Positions 35,841 to 45,977 of a stretch of 64,000 bases of DNA are shown in pieces. The notes beneath the pieces are model-generated. The model searched no databases and was not told the DNA's origin. It worked only from the letters and a program-made list of their open reading frames with translations. The stretch covers positions 248,001 through 312,000 of the forward strand of contig NZ_CAJRAU010000003.1 in the NCBI RefSeq assembly GCF_907165045.1, written 5' to 3'. The first letter of the stretch is position 1; each line of letters opens with the position of its first letter. This DNA comes from Dyadobacter linearis (lineage in GTDB: Bacteria > Bacteroidota > Bacteroidia > Cytophagales > Spirosomataceae). Both the position numbers and the translations under genes were made by a program.

Positions 35841-38213
35841 CTATTCGCTCTTCAAACTTTCTACCGGATCTTTCAATGCTGCTTTTACACTTTGAAAACT
35901 GATCGTGAGTAGGGCGATGGTTGCGGCTGTGAGGCCGGCGGAGGCAAATATCCACCATTGAATCTCCACTTTGTAAGCAAAATCCTGTAACCACTTATCC
36001 ATAAAATAATAGGCGGCCGGAGTGGCAATTACCGCGGCGATGAGGACCAGTTTCAGGAAATCGGCAGACAACAGGCCAATGATCCCGGCCACGGAAGCGC
36101 CCAATACTTTGCGGATCCCGATCTCTTTGGTGCGTTGTTCAATAGAAAATATAGCTAAACCAAAAAGTCCAAGGCAAGACAAAAACACCGAAACGCCGGC
36201 AAATAAGGAAATCAGGCCCGAAGCCAGTTCCTCCCTTTTATAGAAACCGGCCAGCTCTTCATCGAAAAAACTATATTCAAATACATGGGCAGGGAACTGC
36301 CGCTGCCAGATCGCAGCGACGTTTTTGACAGTCGATTTATCCAGGTGATTTAGTTTGACTGCCGCATACCGGTAAAATGCTTTGCTTTGAAAAATCACAG
36401 TCGGTTCGATTGCGGAATAGAGATCGGTGTTATTGAAATCGGCCAAAACACCCACAATACGACCAGTTTTGCTTATTTCTCCAATCATTAGATTCTTATT
36501 CAGTGCCTCTTCCGCCGATTTCAATCCAAGTGCACGCACCATTTTCTGATTAATCAGCAGTTCGTGAACTGTATCCGATTGTGTAACATTCCTGCCCGCA
36601 ACCAGCTTCAAACCATAAGTTGCAACGTAATTTTCATCTGCCACCTTCGATCTTGCCGCAAACTTTTCCCAATCCCGGTTTTCAAATTTCACACTACCAC
36701 CGTAACCTTCCTGGGACGAAGGCGCGCCGCGTAAAAGGGCAAAATGTTCCGTTTCATTCAACGCGCCAATCTCGTTTCTGATCACTGCGATCTTATCGGT
36801 TTCCGCCGCCGGCAACCGCACGTGCATGATCAGGTCGCGGTTCATTCCAAGGTCCTTTTTACTGATGTAGTCGGATTGCAGCATGATCAGCAATGCGACC
36901 GCGATGAGCACGAACGAAATACTGAATTGTACCACGACCAGTCCCTTTCTCACAGAAAACAGGTTCCGGTTATTTTCTCTTAATAAACCCGTGATAGCCC
37001 GCAGCGGATTGAAATTCGATACGATCAATGCAGGATATACGCCCGCCAGTACGAGGATCAGCAGGATCAACAGAACACTAAAAACAGGAAGGCGATAGTC
37101 AGCCAGATAATTTACCTCGATCTGCAATCCAAGCCAGTTATTCAGAATTGAAGAGAACAGAATAGAAAGTACCAGCGCAAACAATGCGGATACCAGCGTC
37201 AGAACGGCCGTTTCGCGGATAAAAGACCAAAATACCTGCATTTGCGATACGCCCAGCACTTTGCGGATACCCACTTCCTTACTCCGCTTGAATGCCTGCG
37301 CGGTGGATAGATTGATAAAATTGAAGCAGGCGATCAGTACCATCAGCAGCGCCACCGTAGCCAGGATGGCGATCGTGGTATATTTGATCTTTCCATTGTA
37401 ATCGATATTGAAATGGACGTCGGAGAGCGGCTGCAAATGATATTGGAAAATCTTTCCGTTGGCGCCATAGTATTTTTGGGCAAATGCGGGCATCTGCTTT
37501 TCAAAAGTTTCCCTGTCCTTTTCCGAGCGGAGCGTCACGTAAGTTTCGCGTCCCGAGTCGATCCAGCCCCAATCTTCGTAACCATATTCCGGAATGATTT
37601 TCCGGATGGTAGGAAGAGAAATAAACAGATCTTTCTTAAAATCCGTTTGTTGCGGATAATCGCGGATTACGCCCGCAATCCGTATATTTTCTTTGTTTTC
37701 AACGCGCAGGAATTGCCCGACCGGATTTGCATTTCCGAAATATTTCAGTGCATAACTTTCGGTGATTACCGCCTGGTTAGGCGCGTTCAGAGTAGCTGCA
37801 TTTCCTTCAACCCATTGATAATCAAATATGTTGAAGAAATCAGAATTAGTAAATGCGACGTGCTCTTTTTCAAGATACTTGGTCGACTGGCTGGCGTTTT
37901 TGATGTCGATCGTGAGCTCCTTACCGGCCAGATACGCAGCATTTTCCACGTAGCTGAATTCTTTTTTCAAAGTCTGGTGGAGCACAAATGCAGAGCCTCG
38001 CTCCTTTTCAACCTGACCGTCTTCAAGATGCAGGTCCACCACAACGCGGTATGTCCTGTCTGCATTGCGATGGTACGTGTCTACACCGAGGTGAAACGAA
38101 ACCAGCTGAAAAATAATGATCGCGCCCGCCATTCCCACGGCCAGGCCGGTGATATTGATAGCCGAATACACCCGCTGCCTGATCAGCTTCCGCAATGTTA
38201 TTTTTAGAGACAT
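35841..38213 (-). CDS. Double-length MacB/FtsX-type ABC permease (copy B)
   Basis: A 790-residue double permease, last gene of the five-copy block, 45 bp after copy C. The coupling motifs are EVGIRKVLGV with the following VSQMQVFWSFIRE segment in the first FtsX core and EIGIRKVLGAS near 690 in the second. The tail is LKDPVESLKSE. The N-terminus (MSLKITLRKLIRQRVY) departs from the M-x-x-N-Y-x-K-I-A-x-R-N pattern shared by most of the other nine copies. No ATPase is nearby; the substrate is unknown. Confidence 0.93.
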   Translation of the reverse strand: MSLKITLRKLIRQRVYSAINITGLAVGMAGAIIIFQLVSFHLGVDTYHRNADRTYRVVVDLHLEDGQVEKERGSAFVLHQTLKKEFSYVENAAYLAGKELTIDIKNASQSTKYLEKEHVAFTNSDFFNIFDYQWVEGNAATLNAPNQAVITESYALKYFGNANPVGQFLRVENKENIRIAGVIRDYPQQTDFKKDLFISLPTIRKIIPEYGYEDWGWIDSGRETYVTLRSEKDRETFEKQMPAFAQKYYGANGKIFQYHLQPLSDVHFNIDYNGKIKYTTIAILATVALLMVLIACFNFINLSTAQAFKRSKEVGIRKVLGVSQMQVFWSFIRETAVLTLVSALFALVLSILFSSILNNWLGLQIEVNYLADYRLPVFSVLLILLILVLAGVYPALIVSNFNPLRAITGLLRENNRNLFSVRKGLVVVQFSISFVLIAVALLIMLQSDYISKKDLGMNRDLIMHVRLPAAETDKIAVIRNEIGALNETEHFALLRGAPSSQEGYGGSVKFENRDWEKFAARSKVADENYVATYGLKLVAGRNVTQSDTVHELLINQKMVRALGLKSAEEALNKNLMIGEISKTGRIVGVLADFNNTDLYSAIEPTVIFQSKAFYRYAAVKLNHLDKSTVKNVAAIWQRQFPAHVFEYSFFDEELAGFYKREELASGLISLFAGVSVFLSCLGLFGLAIFSIEQRTKEIGIRKVLGASVAGIIGLLSADFLKLVLIAAVIATPAAYYFMDKWLQDFAYKVEIQWWIFASAGLTAATIALLTISFQSVKAALKDPVESLKSE

Positions 38214-38258
38214 ATCACTGCTTATCAGCTTATTAAATCAATAATGATTGAAATTTCG

Positions 38259-40634
38259 TCATTCACTTTTAAGACTTTTCACCGGATCCGCCAATGCGGC
38301 TTTGATACTCTGAAAGCTGATCGTAAAGAGCGCAATACCCAGCGAAAGCACTCCCGCTAGCGCAAATACCCACCATCCGATCTCGATTTTGTAGGCATAG
38401 GTAGTCAGCCATTCATTCATCACAAACCATGAAACGGGCGTGGCGATCAGGATAGCGGCGCAAACGAGTTTGAGAAAATCACCCGAAAGCAATGCAACAA
38501 TACTGGCTACCGACGCGCCCAACACTTTGCGGACCCCAATTTCCTTGATCCGCTGCTCGGCCGTGAATGCCGCCAGGCCGAAGAGACCCAGGCAGGCAAT
38601 AAATATCGCGAGGCCGGAAAATATCGTTGAAAGCATTCCAACGATGTTTTCGCTCTTATACACGTACTCATAATCGCTGTCAACAAAACTGTATTTGAAG
38701 GGGAAATTCGGATTGATCTTTTTGTAAAGCCGCTCCACGCTTGCCAGTGCCTGGGTTGTCTGCCCCGGCTCGGTGCGGATCAGGATATTACCATAGGGGC
38801 CGGGGGCGAGCCGGATAATCAATGGGCGGATAGGTTCGTGCAGGGAATTGAAGTGAAAATCCTGCAACAACCCGACGATCTTACCGGGCCTGTCCCACAT
38901 AGTCAGCGGCTGTCCAACCGGATTCTTGTACCCGATCCTCTTCGCAGCAGCTTCATTAATGAGGTAATTACTTGAATCAGAAGCAAATTCGGGAGAAAAG
39001 TCGCGACCATCGATCAACTTCACTTTCATGGTTTCCGCAAAATCATAACCTGCCGCCGTATTGTTGAAAGAAATCGCCGCCTGCGGATCCTTGCCTGGCC
39101 ACTTGATACCTTCGGTCGTATTTCCATTGCCTACCGGATTGGTAAACATATTCGTAACAGACTGAATACCTGTCGTTTTCAATAATTCCTGCTTAAACGT
39201 CTGGTAATTTTTCGGCAGCTCACCGTCTGAGGTAAGAATGATCAGGTTTTCACGATTATATCCCAGATTTTTATTCCGGATAAATTCCAGCTGCTGGTAC
39301 ACGATCGTCGTGCCGACTATGAGTAACATGGACATTACAAATTGGAATACAACCAACCCACGCCTGAACAAATGCGCCCCGGAGTTGCTCCTGGGGACAG
39401 CCAACATACCTTTGAGCGTTTTGAGCGGATTGAGGGCAGATAGAAATAATGCCGGATAACTGCCCGCCAGAATGCCCGTAAAAAGAAGCATTCCCACCAA
39501 AATCACCCAGAAATAAGGCTGCTCAAAAGGCAATACCAATGCTTTGTCTGTCAATTGATTAAACGACGGGAGTACCAGTATGATCGTCAAAATAGCGAGC
39601 AGCATGGCGAGACAGGTGAGCAGCATTGCTTCTCCCATAAACTGACCGATCAGCGAAGGTCGCCCAGCGCCTACTACTTTTCGCACGCCCACTTCCCGTG
39701 CCCTGCGGCCCGCCCTTGCGGTTGCCAGGTTCATAAAATTGATCACGGCGATGAGCAGCAGAAAACCGGCTACAATGGCAAGCAGCCTTACGTGATCGAT
39801 CCGGCCACCGTGCAGGTATCCGTCTTTAAAGTTCGAATAGAGGTAAGCCTCGGTCTCGGGTTGAAGGAAGAGATTAATATGAAATGTTTTACCAAAATCA
39901 GTATTCCTGCCTTTCAGAAACCATTTCAGCCCCGCATCCACCACAGATCTGTCTGATTCTTCACGCAACATTAATCTCGTTTTCGGTCCCGCATTGGTCC
40001 ACTCTTTCAGCCAGGGTTCGCGCGCAATAAATTGGTCCCAGCTTAACAGGAAATCGTATTGGTCGGAAGAACTGGCTGGCAGGTTTTCGAAAACCGCAGT
40101 AACCTGGTAGTTCTTTGAATTATCAAATTGAATGGATTTTCCAAGTGCGGCAGCCGGCGTACCGAAGTAATGCTCAGCCACTTTTCGGGAAATAGAAAGA
40201 CTTCCCGGCGCGCTCAATGCAGTTTTCGGAGTGCCGGCAAGCAGAGGCACACTATAAATATGGAACCAGTCGCTCCCTGCAAAACAACCGTTAAAACGTT
40301 CTGACTTTTCGTTCAGGCTCAGCAAATGCCCTTCCTGCCAGGAAAGTCCGGCGGCATATAATACCTCGGGAAACTGTCTTTTGAGTTCGTCAGCCAGGAT
40401 TCCCGGCGTATCATCATCAGCCACCACCTTCCCGTCGGTGAACTCCCGCTCCATCACCCTGTAAATGCGCGACGCATTTGCATAACCCCTCCCAATGCTC
40501 CATTCATCGCTGATCCAGAGTAAAATAAGCAAACTCGCCGCCATCCCAAAAGCAAGTCCAAGCACATTAATAGCCGAAAATGCCTTGTTCCGCAGGAAAT
40601 TCCGCAAAGCGATTTTAAAGTAGTTCCGGATCAT
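38259..40634 (-). CDS. Double-length MacB/FtsX-type ABC permease (copy C)
   Basis: The ATG at 40634 (MIRNYFKIALRNFLRNKAFS) gives 791 residues and fits the other copies; the ATG at 40688 adds an 18-residue leader. Coupling motifs are EVGVRKVVGAGRPSLIGQF in the first FtsX core and EIGVRKVLGAS in the second. The AGRPSLIGQFMGEAMLLT segment is close to copy J (AGRNGLIGQFLGESMVLT), so these two may be sister copies. The tail is ADPVKSLKSE. The 219-bp gap to copy D is filled by a pyrimidine-rich repeat. Confidence 0.93.
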   Translation of the reverse strand: MIRNYFKIALRNFLRNKAFSAINVLGLAFGMAASLLILLWISDEWSIGRGYANASRIYRVMEREFTDGKVVADDDTPGILADELKRQFPEVLYAAGLSWQEGHLLSLNEKSERFNGCFAGSDWFHIYSVPLLAGTPKTALSAPGSLSISRKVAEHYFGTPAAALGKSIQFDNSKNYQVTAVFENLPASSSDQYDFLLSWDQFIAREPWLKEWTNAGPKTRLMLREESDRSVVDAGLKWFLKGRNTDFGKTFHINLFLQPETEAYLYSNFKDGYLHGGRIDHVRLLAIVAGFLLLIAVINFMNLATARAGRRAREVGVRKVVGAGRPSLIGQFMGEAMLLTCLAMLLAILTIILVLPSFNQLTDKALVLPFEQPYFWVILVGMLLFTGILAGSYPALFLSALNPLKTLKGMLAVPRSNSGAHLFRRGLVVFQFVMSMLLIVGTTIVYQQLEFIRNKNLGYNRENLIILTSDGELPKNYQTFKQELLKTTGIQSVTNMFTNPVGNGNTTEGIKWPGKDPQAAISFNNTAAGYDFAETMKVKLIDGRDFSPEFASDSSNYLINEAAAKRIGYKNPVGQPLTMWDRPGKIVGLLQDFHFNSLHEPIRPLIIRLAPGPYGNILIRTEPGQTTQALASVERLYKKINPNFPFKYSFVDSDYEYVYKSENIVGMLSTIFSGLAIFIACLGLFGLAAFTAEQRIKEIGVRKVLGASVASIVALLSGDFLKLVCAAILIATPVSWFVMNEWLTTYAYKIEIGWWVFALAGVLSLGIALFTISFQSIKAALADPVKSLKSE

Positions 40635-40689
40635 ATTTTCAGTATTAGTATTAATATCTAAGATCAGCTCGATTACCCCATATCGCAAA

Positions 40690-40853
40690 ACTTTCCTCCC
40701 TACGCGGCCCCTGCTTCCTCCCTTCCTCTTTCCTCCCTACGCGGTCCCCCCTTTCCTCCTTCGTCCTTCCTCCTTCCTCCCTACGCGGGCCGCCCTTTCC
40801 TCCCTTCCGCCCTTTCCTCCCTCCCTTCCTCCTTCCTCCCTACGCGGGCCGCC
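40690..40853. repeat. Pyrimidine-rich heptad array with four TCCCTACGCGG cores
   Basis: On the plus strand, TTCCTCC-like units fill the gap between permeases D and C. The core TCCCTACGCGG recurs at 40697-40707, 40734-40744, 40778-40788 and 40837-40847, usually followed by G/C-rich bases. The last core lies just before the stop codon of copy D. In transcription direction the mRNA would be a run of GGAGGAA-like purines. Confidence 0.8.
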
Positions 40854-43286
40854 CTACTCCGATTTCAAAGCCCTGACCGGATTCATCAACGCTGCTTTAA
40901 TACTCTGGAAACTAACTGTGATAAATGCGATGATGATCGCCAGTACCGCGCCGGCGGCGAACATCCACCAGCTGATACCGATCTTGTACTGGAAGTTTTG
41001 CAGCCACTTATTCATGAAATACCAGGCGACCGGCGAGCCGACCACGATGGCGATGAAAACCAGTGTCAGAAAATCTTTTGACAATAATCCTACAATGCTG
41101 CCAACCGACGCGCCGAGCACTTTTCGTACGCCGATCTCTTTCATACGCTGCTGCGCCATGAATGTGGCGAGGCCAAACAATCCGAGGCAGGCGATGAAAA
41201 TGGATAACCCGGCGAAGATCTGGTACAGCCGGCTCATTTGTTTTTCCTGTTTGTAAAAATCCTCGATCGTTTCGTCAAAGAACTTACTCTGAAATGCTAC
41301 CTCGGGAAATATCTTTGCGTGCGCCTTCTCAATATAACTTACTGATTTTGAAAGGTTTTTGGTGCGAATTTTGATCCCGCCCTGCCAGTAAAACTCTTTC
41401 ATCGGCATAATCACAATCGGCTGCAATGCCTCACGCGCGGAGCTGGACTTGAAATCTTTCACAACGCCCACGATCGGCCGCCAGTCGCTGCCGCCCGTTC
41501 TGATATTTTTTCCGATTACCGCATTTGCGTCGCGAATTCCCAGTTTCCGGAGCAACGTTTCGTTCACCACGCACGATTTGGTCGAGTCGCCAGCACGGAA
41601 TCCGGTACCTGCTACCAGTTCTATACCGTAAGTTTCAAGATAGTCTTCATCGGCGAATTTCTGGAACAACTGGAATTCTTCATCTTTGCCACGGTTATCG
41701 AAAGCAAAGTTGCCCGACCATTTATCGTCAGACGAAGGAACGTCGGACGCGAAACTGACAGATTCAATTTCCGGGTTTTGTAATAATTCATTTTTAAATG
41801 CCTGATTCCGACTTGCATAAGCATCGTCCAAAACCAGTGTATAAACGCTTTCTTTGACAAAACCCAGGTCGAGACTTTGCACAAAATTCATCTGCGTAAT
41901 CGTCACGATCGTGCCTACTATCAATATTTGCGACACGCCAAACTGAATGATGATCAATGCTTTTTGCAACGAAATCCCAGTCAGCGAGCGGGTTGTCACC
42001 TTACTTTTAATCGCCTCGATCGGCTTGAAGCCCGACATAATTAGCGCCGGGTAAGATCCCGCTATAAGGCTGATCAAGAGTGTGATACCAATTATAAACA
42101 GCCAGATTTGAGGATTAGAGATAACCGGCAGTTCCGCGGGTACCTGTGATATTTTACCAAGAAGCGGGACACACAGCATTGCGATCACAGCGCCCAGCAC
42201 CACCGAAAAACTGACTATCAGGATCGTTTCGCTAAAAAACTGCCTGATCAGTTCGCGCCGGCTGCTGCCCAGTACTTTCCGCACACCTACCTCCATCGAG
42301 CGGCGGGCAGATTGCACCGTTGCGAGATTGACAAAGTTGACGCAGGCCATAAAAATGATCAGTACTCCGATCACGCCGAGGGTCCGCAATACGGTCCGGC
42401 TGGTTTGATGCCCCGAAAAGTTATTGAACCGGCTGTCGTGATGCTGGTCTGCGAGCGGGCTCAGTAAAAGGGAAATCTTCTTCTTATCGTCCTTATTGTT
42501 GTAATGTTTGCTCGAAAATTTCGCCAGCAGCTTATTTACAGTCTCGACCGTCATATTTTCGGGCAGTAGTACAAAAAGCTGATCGTTGCTGCTCGTCGAG
42601 CCCCAGTTTTCAAAATCCCCAAACCCAAAAAGCAAGGGATTTTGCCGCTTCGTCTCATAGGAAACAACCATATCGACCGGAAGATCAGTGTTGATCGGAG
42701 GATTGGCGACAATTCCGCCCACTTTCACTACCGTTTTGTTATTGATCTTCAAATACTGACCCACTGCATTTTCCCAGCTTCCAAAATACTTTTCCGCCCT
42801 GCGTTGCGAGAGAACTACCACATTCGGATCTTTCAAAACTGCTTTGGTACCGGTGAGCCACGGAAAATCGAAGAGTTCAAAGAATGCAGGCTCGGTCATC
42901 AGCCCATCGTCCTCTTCCCTGAATTTTTTATCGGCGGATTGATTGTTCGCATTTTTACCCAAAACCGTCACCTGTGCATCCATGGTACCATACACGGAAA
43001 CGATCTGTTCCAGCTGCGGCAGGTCGACTTTCAACGCAGGCGCAAAAGGAAGCGGGTTTCCAGGCGTGTAATCGATCTGTCCGCCCGGATATTGCGTTTG
43101 CCGCACGATCCGGTGAATCCGGTTCTGTTTGGCGTGAAACCGGTCGAACCCGGATTCATAATTATATACAACATACAGCAGCAAACAAGCCGCCACCCCA
43201 ATCGAAAGACCCATCACATTCAGGATCGTATAATTGCGGTACCGCAACAAAGTGCGAAAAGCGATTTTCAAATGTGTTGTGATCAT
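40854..43286 (-). CDS. Double-length MacB/FtsX-type ABC permease (copy D)
   Basis: It has 810 residues starting MITTHLKIAFRTLLRYRNYT. The first FtsX core has EVGVRKVLGSSRRELIRQFF, the second EIGVRKVLGASVGSIVGLLSKDF, and the tail is MNPVRALKSE. The first periplasmic domain contains NPLPFAPALKVDLP, echoed by copy H (MPLPVLAALRSDYP), and both share the short NTDLPVDMVVSYE / TSSFPFTTMLSF region and a Q-N-F-Q-Y-K / Q-D-F-T-Y-K end, so D and H look like sister copies. Flanked on both sides by heptad repeat arrays. Confidence 0.93.
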   Translation of the reverse strand: MITTHLKIAFRTLLRYRNYTILNVMGLSIGVAACLLLYVVYNYESGFDRFHAKQNRIHRIVRQTQYPGGQIDYTPGNPLPFAPALKVDLPQLEQIVSVYGTMDAQVTVLGKNANNQSADKKFREEDDGLMTEPAFFELFDFPWLTGTKAVLKDPNVVVLSQRRAEKYFGSWENAVGQYLKINNKTVVKVGGIVANPPINTDLPVDMVVSYETKRQNPLLFGFGDFENWGSTSSNDQLFVLLPENMTVETVNKLLAKFSSKHYNNKDDKKKISLLLSPLADQHHDSRFNNFSGHQTSRTVLRTLGVIGVLIIFMACVNFVNLATVQSARRSMEVGVRKVLGSSRRELIRQFFSETILIVSFSVVLGAVIAMLCVPLLGKISQVPAELPVISNPQIWLFIIGITLLISLIAGSYPALIMSGFKPIEAIKSKVTTRSLTGISLQKALIIIQFGVSQILIVGTIVTITQMNFVQSLDLGFVKESVYTLVLDDAYASRNQAFKNELLQNPEIESVSFASDVPSSDDKWSGNFAFDNRGKDEEFQLFQKFADEDYLETYGIELVAGTGFRAGDSTKSCVVNETLLRKLGIRDANAVIGKNIRTGGSDWRPIVGVVKDFKSSSAREALQPIVIMPMKEFYWQGGIKIRTKNLSKSVSYIEKAHAKIFPEVAFQSKFFDETIEDFYKQEKQMSRLYQIFAGLSIFIACLGLFGLATFMAQQRMKEIGVRKVLGASVGSIVGLLSKDFLTLVFIAIVVGSPVAWYFMNKWLQNFQYKIGISWWMFAAGAVLAIIIAFITVSFQSIKAALMNPVRALKSE

Positions 43287-43293
43287 GGCGTTC

Positions 43294-43434
43294 TTTGGCT
43301 ATTAGCCATTAGCTTTTGGCTATTAACTATTGGTTCTAAAATCTTACTATTTACTTAACCCTTCCTCCCTAAGCGGGCCTTCCTCCTTGCTCCCTTTCCT
43401 CCTTCCTCCATTCCTCTTTCCTCCTTCCTCCCTT
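43294..43434. repeat. Mixed heptad array between permeases E and D
   Basis: From 43294 to 43336 the units are TTGGCTA, TTAGCCA, TTAGCTT, TTGGCTA, TTAACTA. From 43359 to 43434 pyrimidine heptads (CCTTCCT, TCCTCCT, CTTTCCT) follow, including a fifth core copy TCCCTAAGCGG (43366-43376). Both repeat kinds thus occur in one gap. Confidence 0.75.
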
Positions 43435-45837
43435 TCACTCACTCCTCAAAGATTTAACCGGATTCATCAATGCCGCCTTGATACTTTGGAAACTGACCGT
43501 AAACAGGGCGATTGCTACTGAAATGAGGCCGGCGAAGAGGAATACACTGATATTGACATTGGTATGATACGCGAATTCCTGCAACCAGGTCGTCATGGCG
43601 TACCAGGCGATCGGCGATGCGATTAGAATTGCGATAAGTACAAGTTTCAGGAAATCATTGGAGAGCATAATTACCAGGCTCGTTACCGAAGCGCCCAGCA
43701 CTTTGCGCACGCCAATTTCTTTCGTGCGGATCTCGGCCATGAACATCGACAGACCTAGTAAACCGAGGCAGGAAATGAAAATCGCTATTCCTGCGAATAT
43801 TCCGAAAAGCAGCTGCTGCGTTTGCTCGCGGGCATACAGGTTACCAAATCGCTGGTCGAGGAATTCGTAGGAAAAAGGGATTTCCGGAAACTGGCGAGTC
43901 CAAACGGATTCCACGTGCGCCAATGCATTTTTGAGATTTCCTCCTGAAATTTTCACTGACATCCAGCCCAGCTGCCCGTGCTGCGCAAACATTACCACCG
44001 GCGACACTTTCTGGTGCAGCGATTCAAAATGATAGTCTTTCGTAACCCCCACGATCTGGCCGCGAATTTCCCCGTAGCCAAACCTGGCGCCAATCGCGTC
44101 CGCGGGATTCTTCCAGCCCAGTAATTTGACAGCGGTTTCGTTAAGGATAAATCCATTCGTTTTGTCAGTAGGAAAATCACGCGAAAAATTGCGCCCAGCT
44201 GCCATTTCGATTTTATAAGTAGGAATAAAATCCTCGTCGATTCCCAGCGATTTGATATTGATATCTGCGGGAGCCAGCGAATCTCCTTTCATTACATAAG
44301 CCCCCCAGGAATCGAGCAGCCTGCCCGACGGAATGCGCGACGAGCGGCCTACTTCCATGATATTGCTGTTGGATTTGAGCTGCTGCCGGATACTTTCATA
44401 ATTCACAGCAGAGTCACCGCCGGCCCTCAGCAACAACACCTGGTCTTTGGAATAACCCAGCTTGTAATTTTGCACATATTGCATTTGCTTGTAAACCACA
44501 GTCGTGCTCACGATCAATACGACGGCAATCGCAAATTGCGTCACGACCAATACCTGCCGCAGTTTTCCATTTTTTAATGCCGAAGAAACTTTCCCTTTGA
44601 AAACGCTGAGCGGGTGAAAGGAAGTCATAAAAAACGCCGGGTAGCTTCCTGCGATCAGACCTGTAAAAAGCGTGATACCTAGTAAAATGGAAAGGAAAAT
44701 CGGGTCCAGCAATGCATTGAACGAAAGCTGTTTTTGGGTGAATTCATTCAAAAGCGGCAGACAAAGTGTGACCAGTACCACGGCAAAAAACAACGACACA
44801 ATCACCAGCAGCATCGATTCACTCAGGAACTGGCGGACCAGCTGGTGACGCACCGCACCGATCACCTTCCGCATTCCGACTTCCTTGGCGCGTGTTGCAG
44901 ATTTGGCAGTAGCGAGGTTCATATAATTGATGCAGGCGATGAGCAGGATAAACATCGCAATGGCCGAAAACAGGTACACATACTGAATATCCCCATTCGC
45001 TTCCAGTTCCGAATCCAAGTGCGAATGCAGGTGAATATCGGTCAGTTTCATCAGGTCCAGCCGCGAGTAACTCGACGCGTTTGCATCAATATGTTTGTTT
45101 TGGAAAGCCGGAAATGCTTTAACCAGCTTTTGCGCATAATAACCTTTCGGAAGCAGCAGAAAAGTAGAAAAAGAATTGTTGCCCCAGTTGCTCCGCAAAC
45201 CTTCCGCGCCATAAACGCGGCTGTCGTTCAAAGTGGAAAATGAGACCAGAAATTGGGGATGAAAATGCGATTGTGCGGGCAGCGGCTCAAAAACCCCGGT
45301 AACTGTATAATCCAGCTGGTTGTCCATCCGGATAATCTTGCCCATCGGGTTTTCCTTTCCAAAATACTTTTCCGCCATTGGCCGGGAAAACATGATAGAA
45401 AATGGATTAGCAAGCGCAGTTTGCGGATTTCCCAACTTCACATCAAAGGAGAAAACCTTGAAAATGTTCTGCTCGGCTGCGAAGAGAGCATCTTCATTAA
45501 AATTCTTTTCCCCATACTTCAGATTCGCCCCGATATCGAGCATTCGCACGACTTCTTCCACCTCCTGAAAATCCTGTTTGATCAACGGCCCGAATGGCGG
45601 CGCAGCGTGTCCCAGCCGGAGTGACTCTGTACCATCTTTTGAAATGAAAGTTCTCGAAAGTCTGTAAATCCGGTCAGCATTCGTGTGGAACCTGTCGTAG
45701 CTCAGCTCATCTTTCACGTAAAGCGAAAGCAGCAAAAAGCAAGCAAGCCCGATCGCTACACCGGAAATATTGATCATACTGAAAGCCTTGTGTTTCAGCA
45801 GATTTCGAAGTGAGATTTTGAGATAGTTTTGAAGCAT
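43435..45837 (-). CDS. Double-length MacB/FtsX-type ABC permease (copy E)
   Basis: The ATG at 45837 (MLQNYLKISLRNLLKHKAFS) gives 800 residues. The open frame continues upstream to 46131, but that part is translated repeat (PPSSVPPSSV) and overlaps copy F, so it is rejected. The first FtsX core has EVGMRKVIGAVRHQLVRQFL, the second EIGVRKVLGASVTSLVIMLSNDF; the tail is MNPVKSLRSE. It lies 140 bp after copy F. Confidence 0.93.
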   Translation of the reverse strand: MLQNYLKISLRNLLKHKAFSMINISGVAIGLACFLLLSLYVKDELSYDRFHTNADRIYRLSRTFISKDGTESLRLGHAAPPFGPLIKQDFQEVEEVVRMLDIGANLKYGEKNFNEDALFAAEQNIFKVFSFDVKLGNPQTALANPFSIMFSRPMAEKYFGKENPMGKIIRMDNQLDYTVTGVFEPLPAQSHFHPQFLVSFSTLNDSRVYGAEGLRSNWGNNSFSTFLLLPKGYYAQKLVKAFPAFQNKHIDANASSYSRLDLMKLTDIHLHSHLDSELEANGDIQYVYLFSAIAMFILLIACINYMNLATAKSATRAKEVGMRKVIGAVRHQLVRQFLSESMLLVIVSLFFAVVLVTLCLPLLNEFTQKQLSFNALLDPIFLSILLGITLFTGLIAGSYPAFFMTSFHPLSVFKGKVSSALKNGKLRQVLVVTQFAIAVVLIVSTTVVYKQMQYVQNYKLGYSKDQVLLLRAGGDSAVNYESIRQQLKSNSNIMEVGRSSRIPSGRLLDSWGAYVMKGDSLAPADINIKSLGIDEDFIPTYKIEMAAGRNFSRDFPTDKTNGFILNETAVKLLGWKNPADAIGARFGYGEIRGQIVGVTKDYHFESLHQKVSPVVMFAQHGQLGWMSVKISGGNLKNALAHVESVWTRQFPEIPFSYEFLDQRFGNLYAREQTQQLLFGIFAGIAIFISCLGLLGLSMFMAEIRTKEIGVRKVLGASVTSLVIMLSNDFLKLVLIAILIASPIAWYAMTTWLQEFAYHTNVNISVFLFAGLISVAIALFTVSFQSIKAALMNPVKSLRSE

Positions 45838-45844
45838 GGCTTTT

Positions 45845-45976
45845 TTTTGGGAGAATGGAGGAACGGAGGAAGGAGGAACGGAGGAAGGAGGAACGGAAGA
45901 AGGGAGGAACGGAGGAGGGAGAAATAAAAAATAAGTGCAAAAGTCCTTCCTCCTTCCTCCCTTTCCTCCTTCCTCC
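45845..45976. repeat. Inverted purine/pyrimidine heptad array between permeases F and E
   Basis: A purine block (45849-45923) contains a repeated 15-mer ACGGAGGAAGGAGGA (7+8 bases), then a spacer (45924-45941) and a pyrimidine block (45942-45977) of TTCCTCC units. The blocks are complementary in kind and could form a long hairpin or triplex. Confidence 0.8.
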
Positions 45977-45977
45977 C

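Noticed and set aside
40690-40853. Possible CRISPR-like array
   Set aside because: Repeats are short, degenerate and without unique spacers of constant length; this is a heptad tract.
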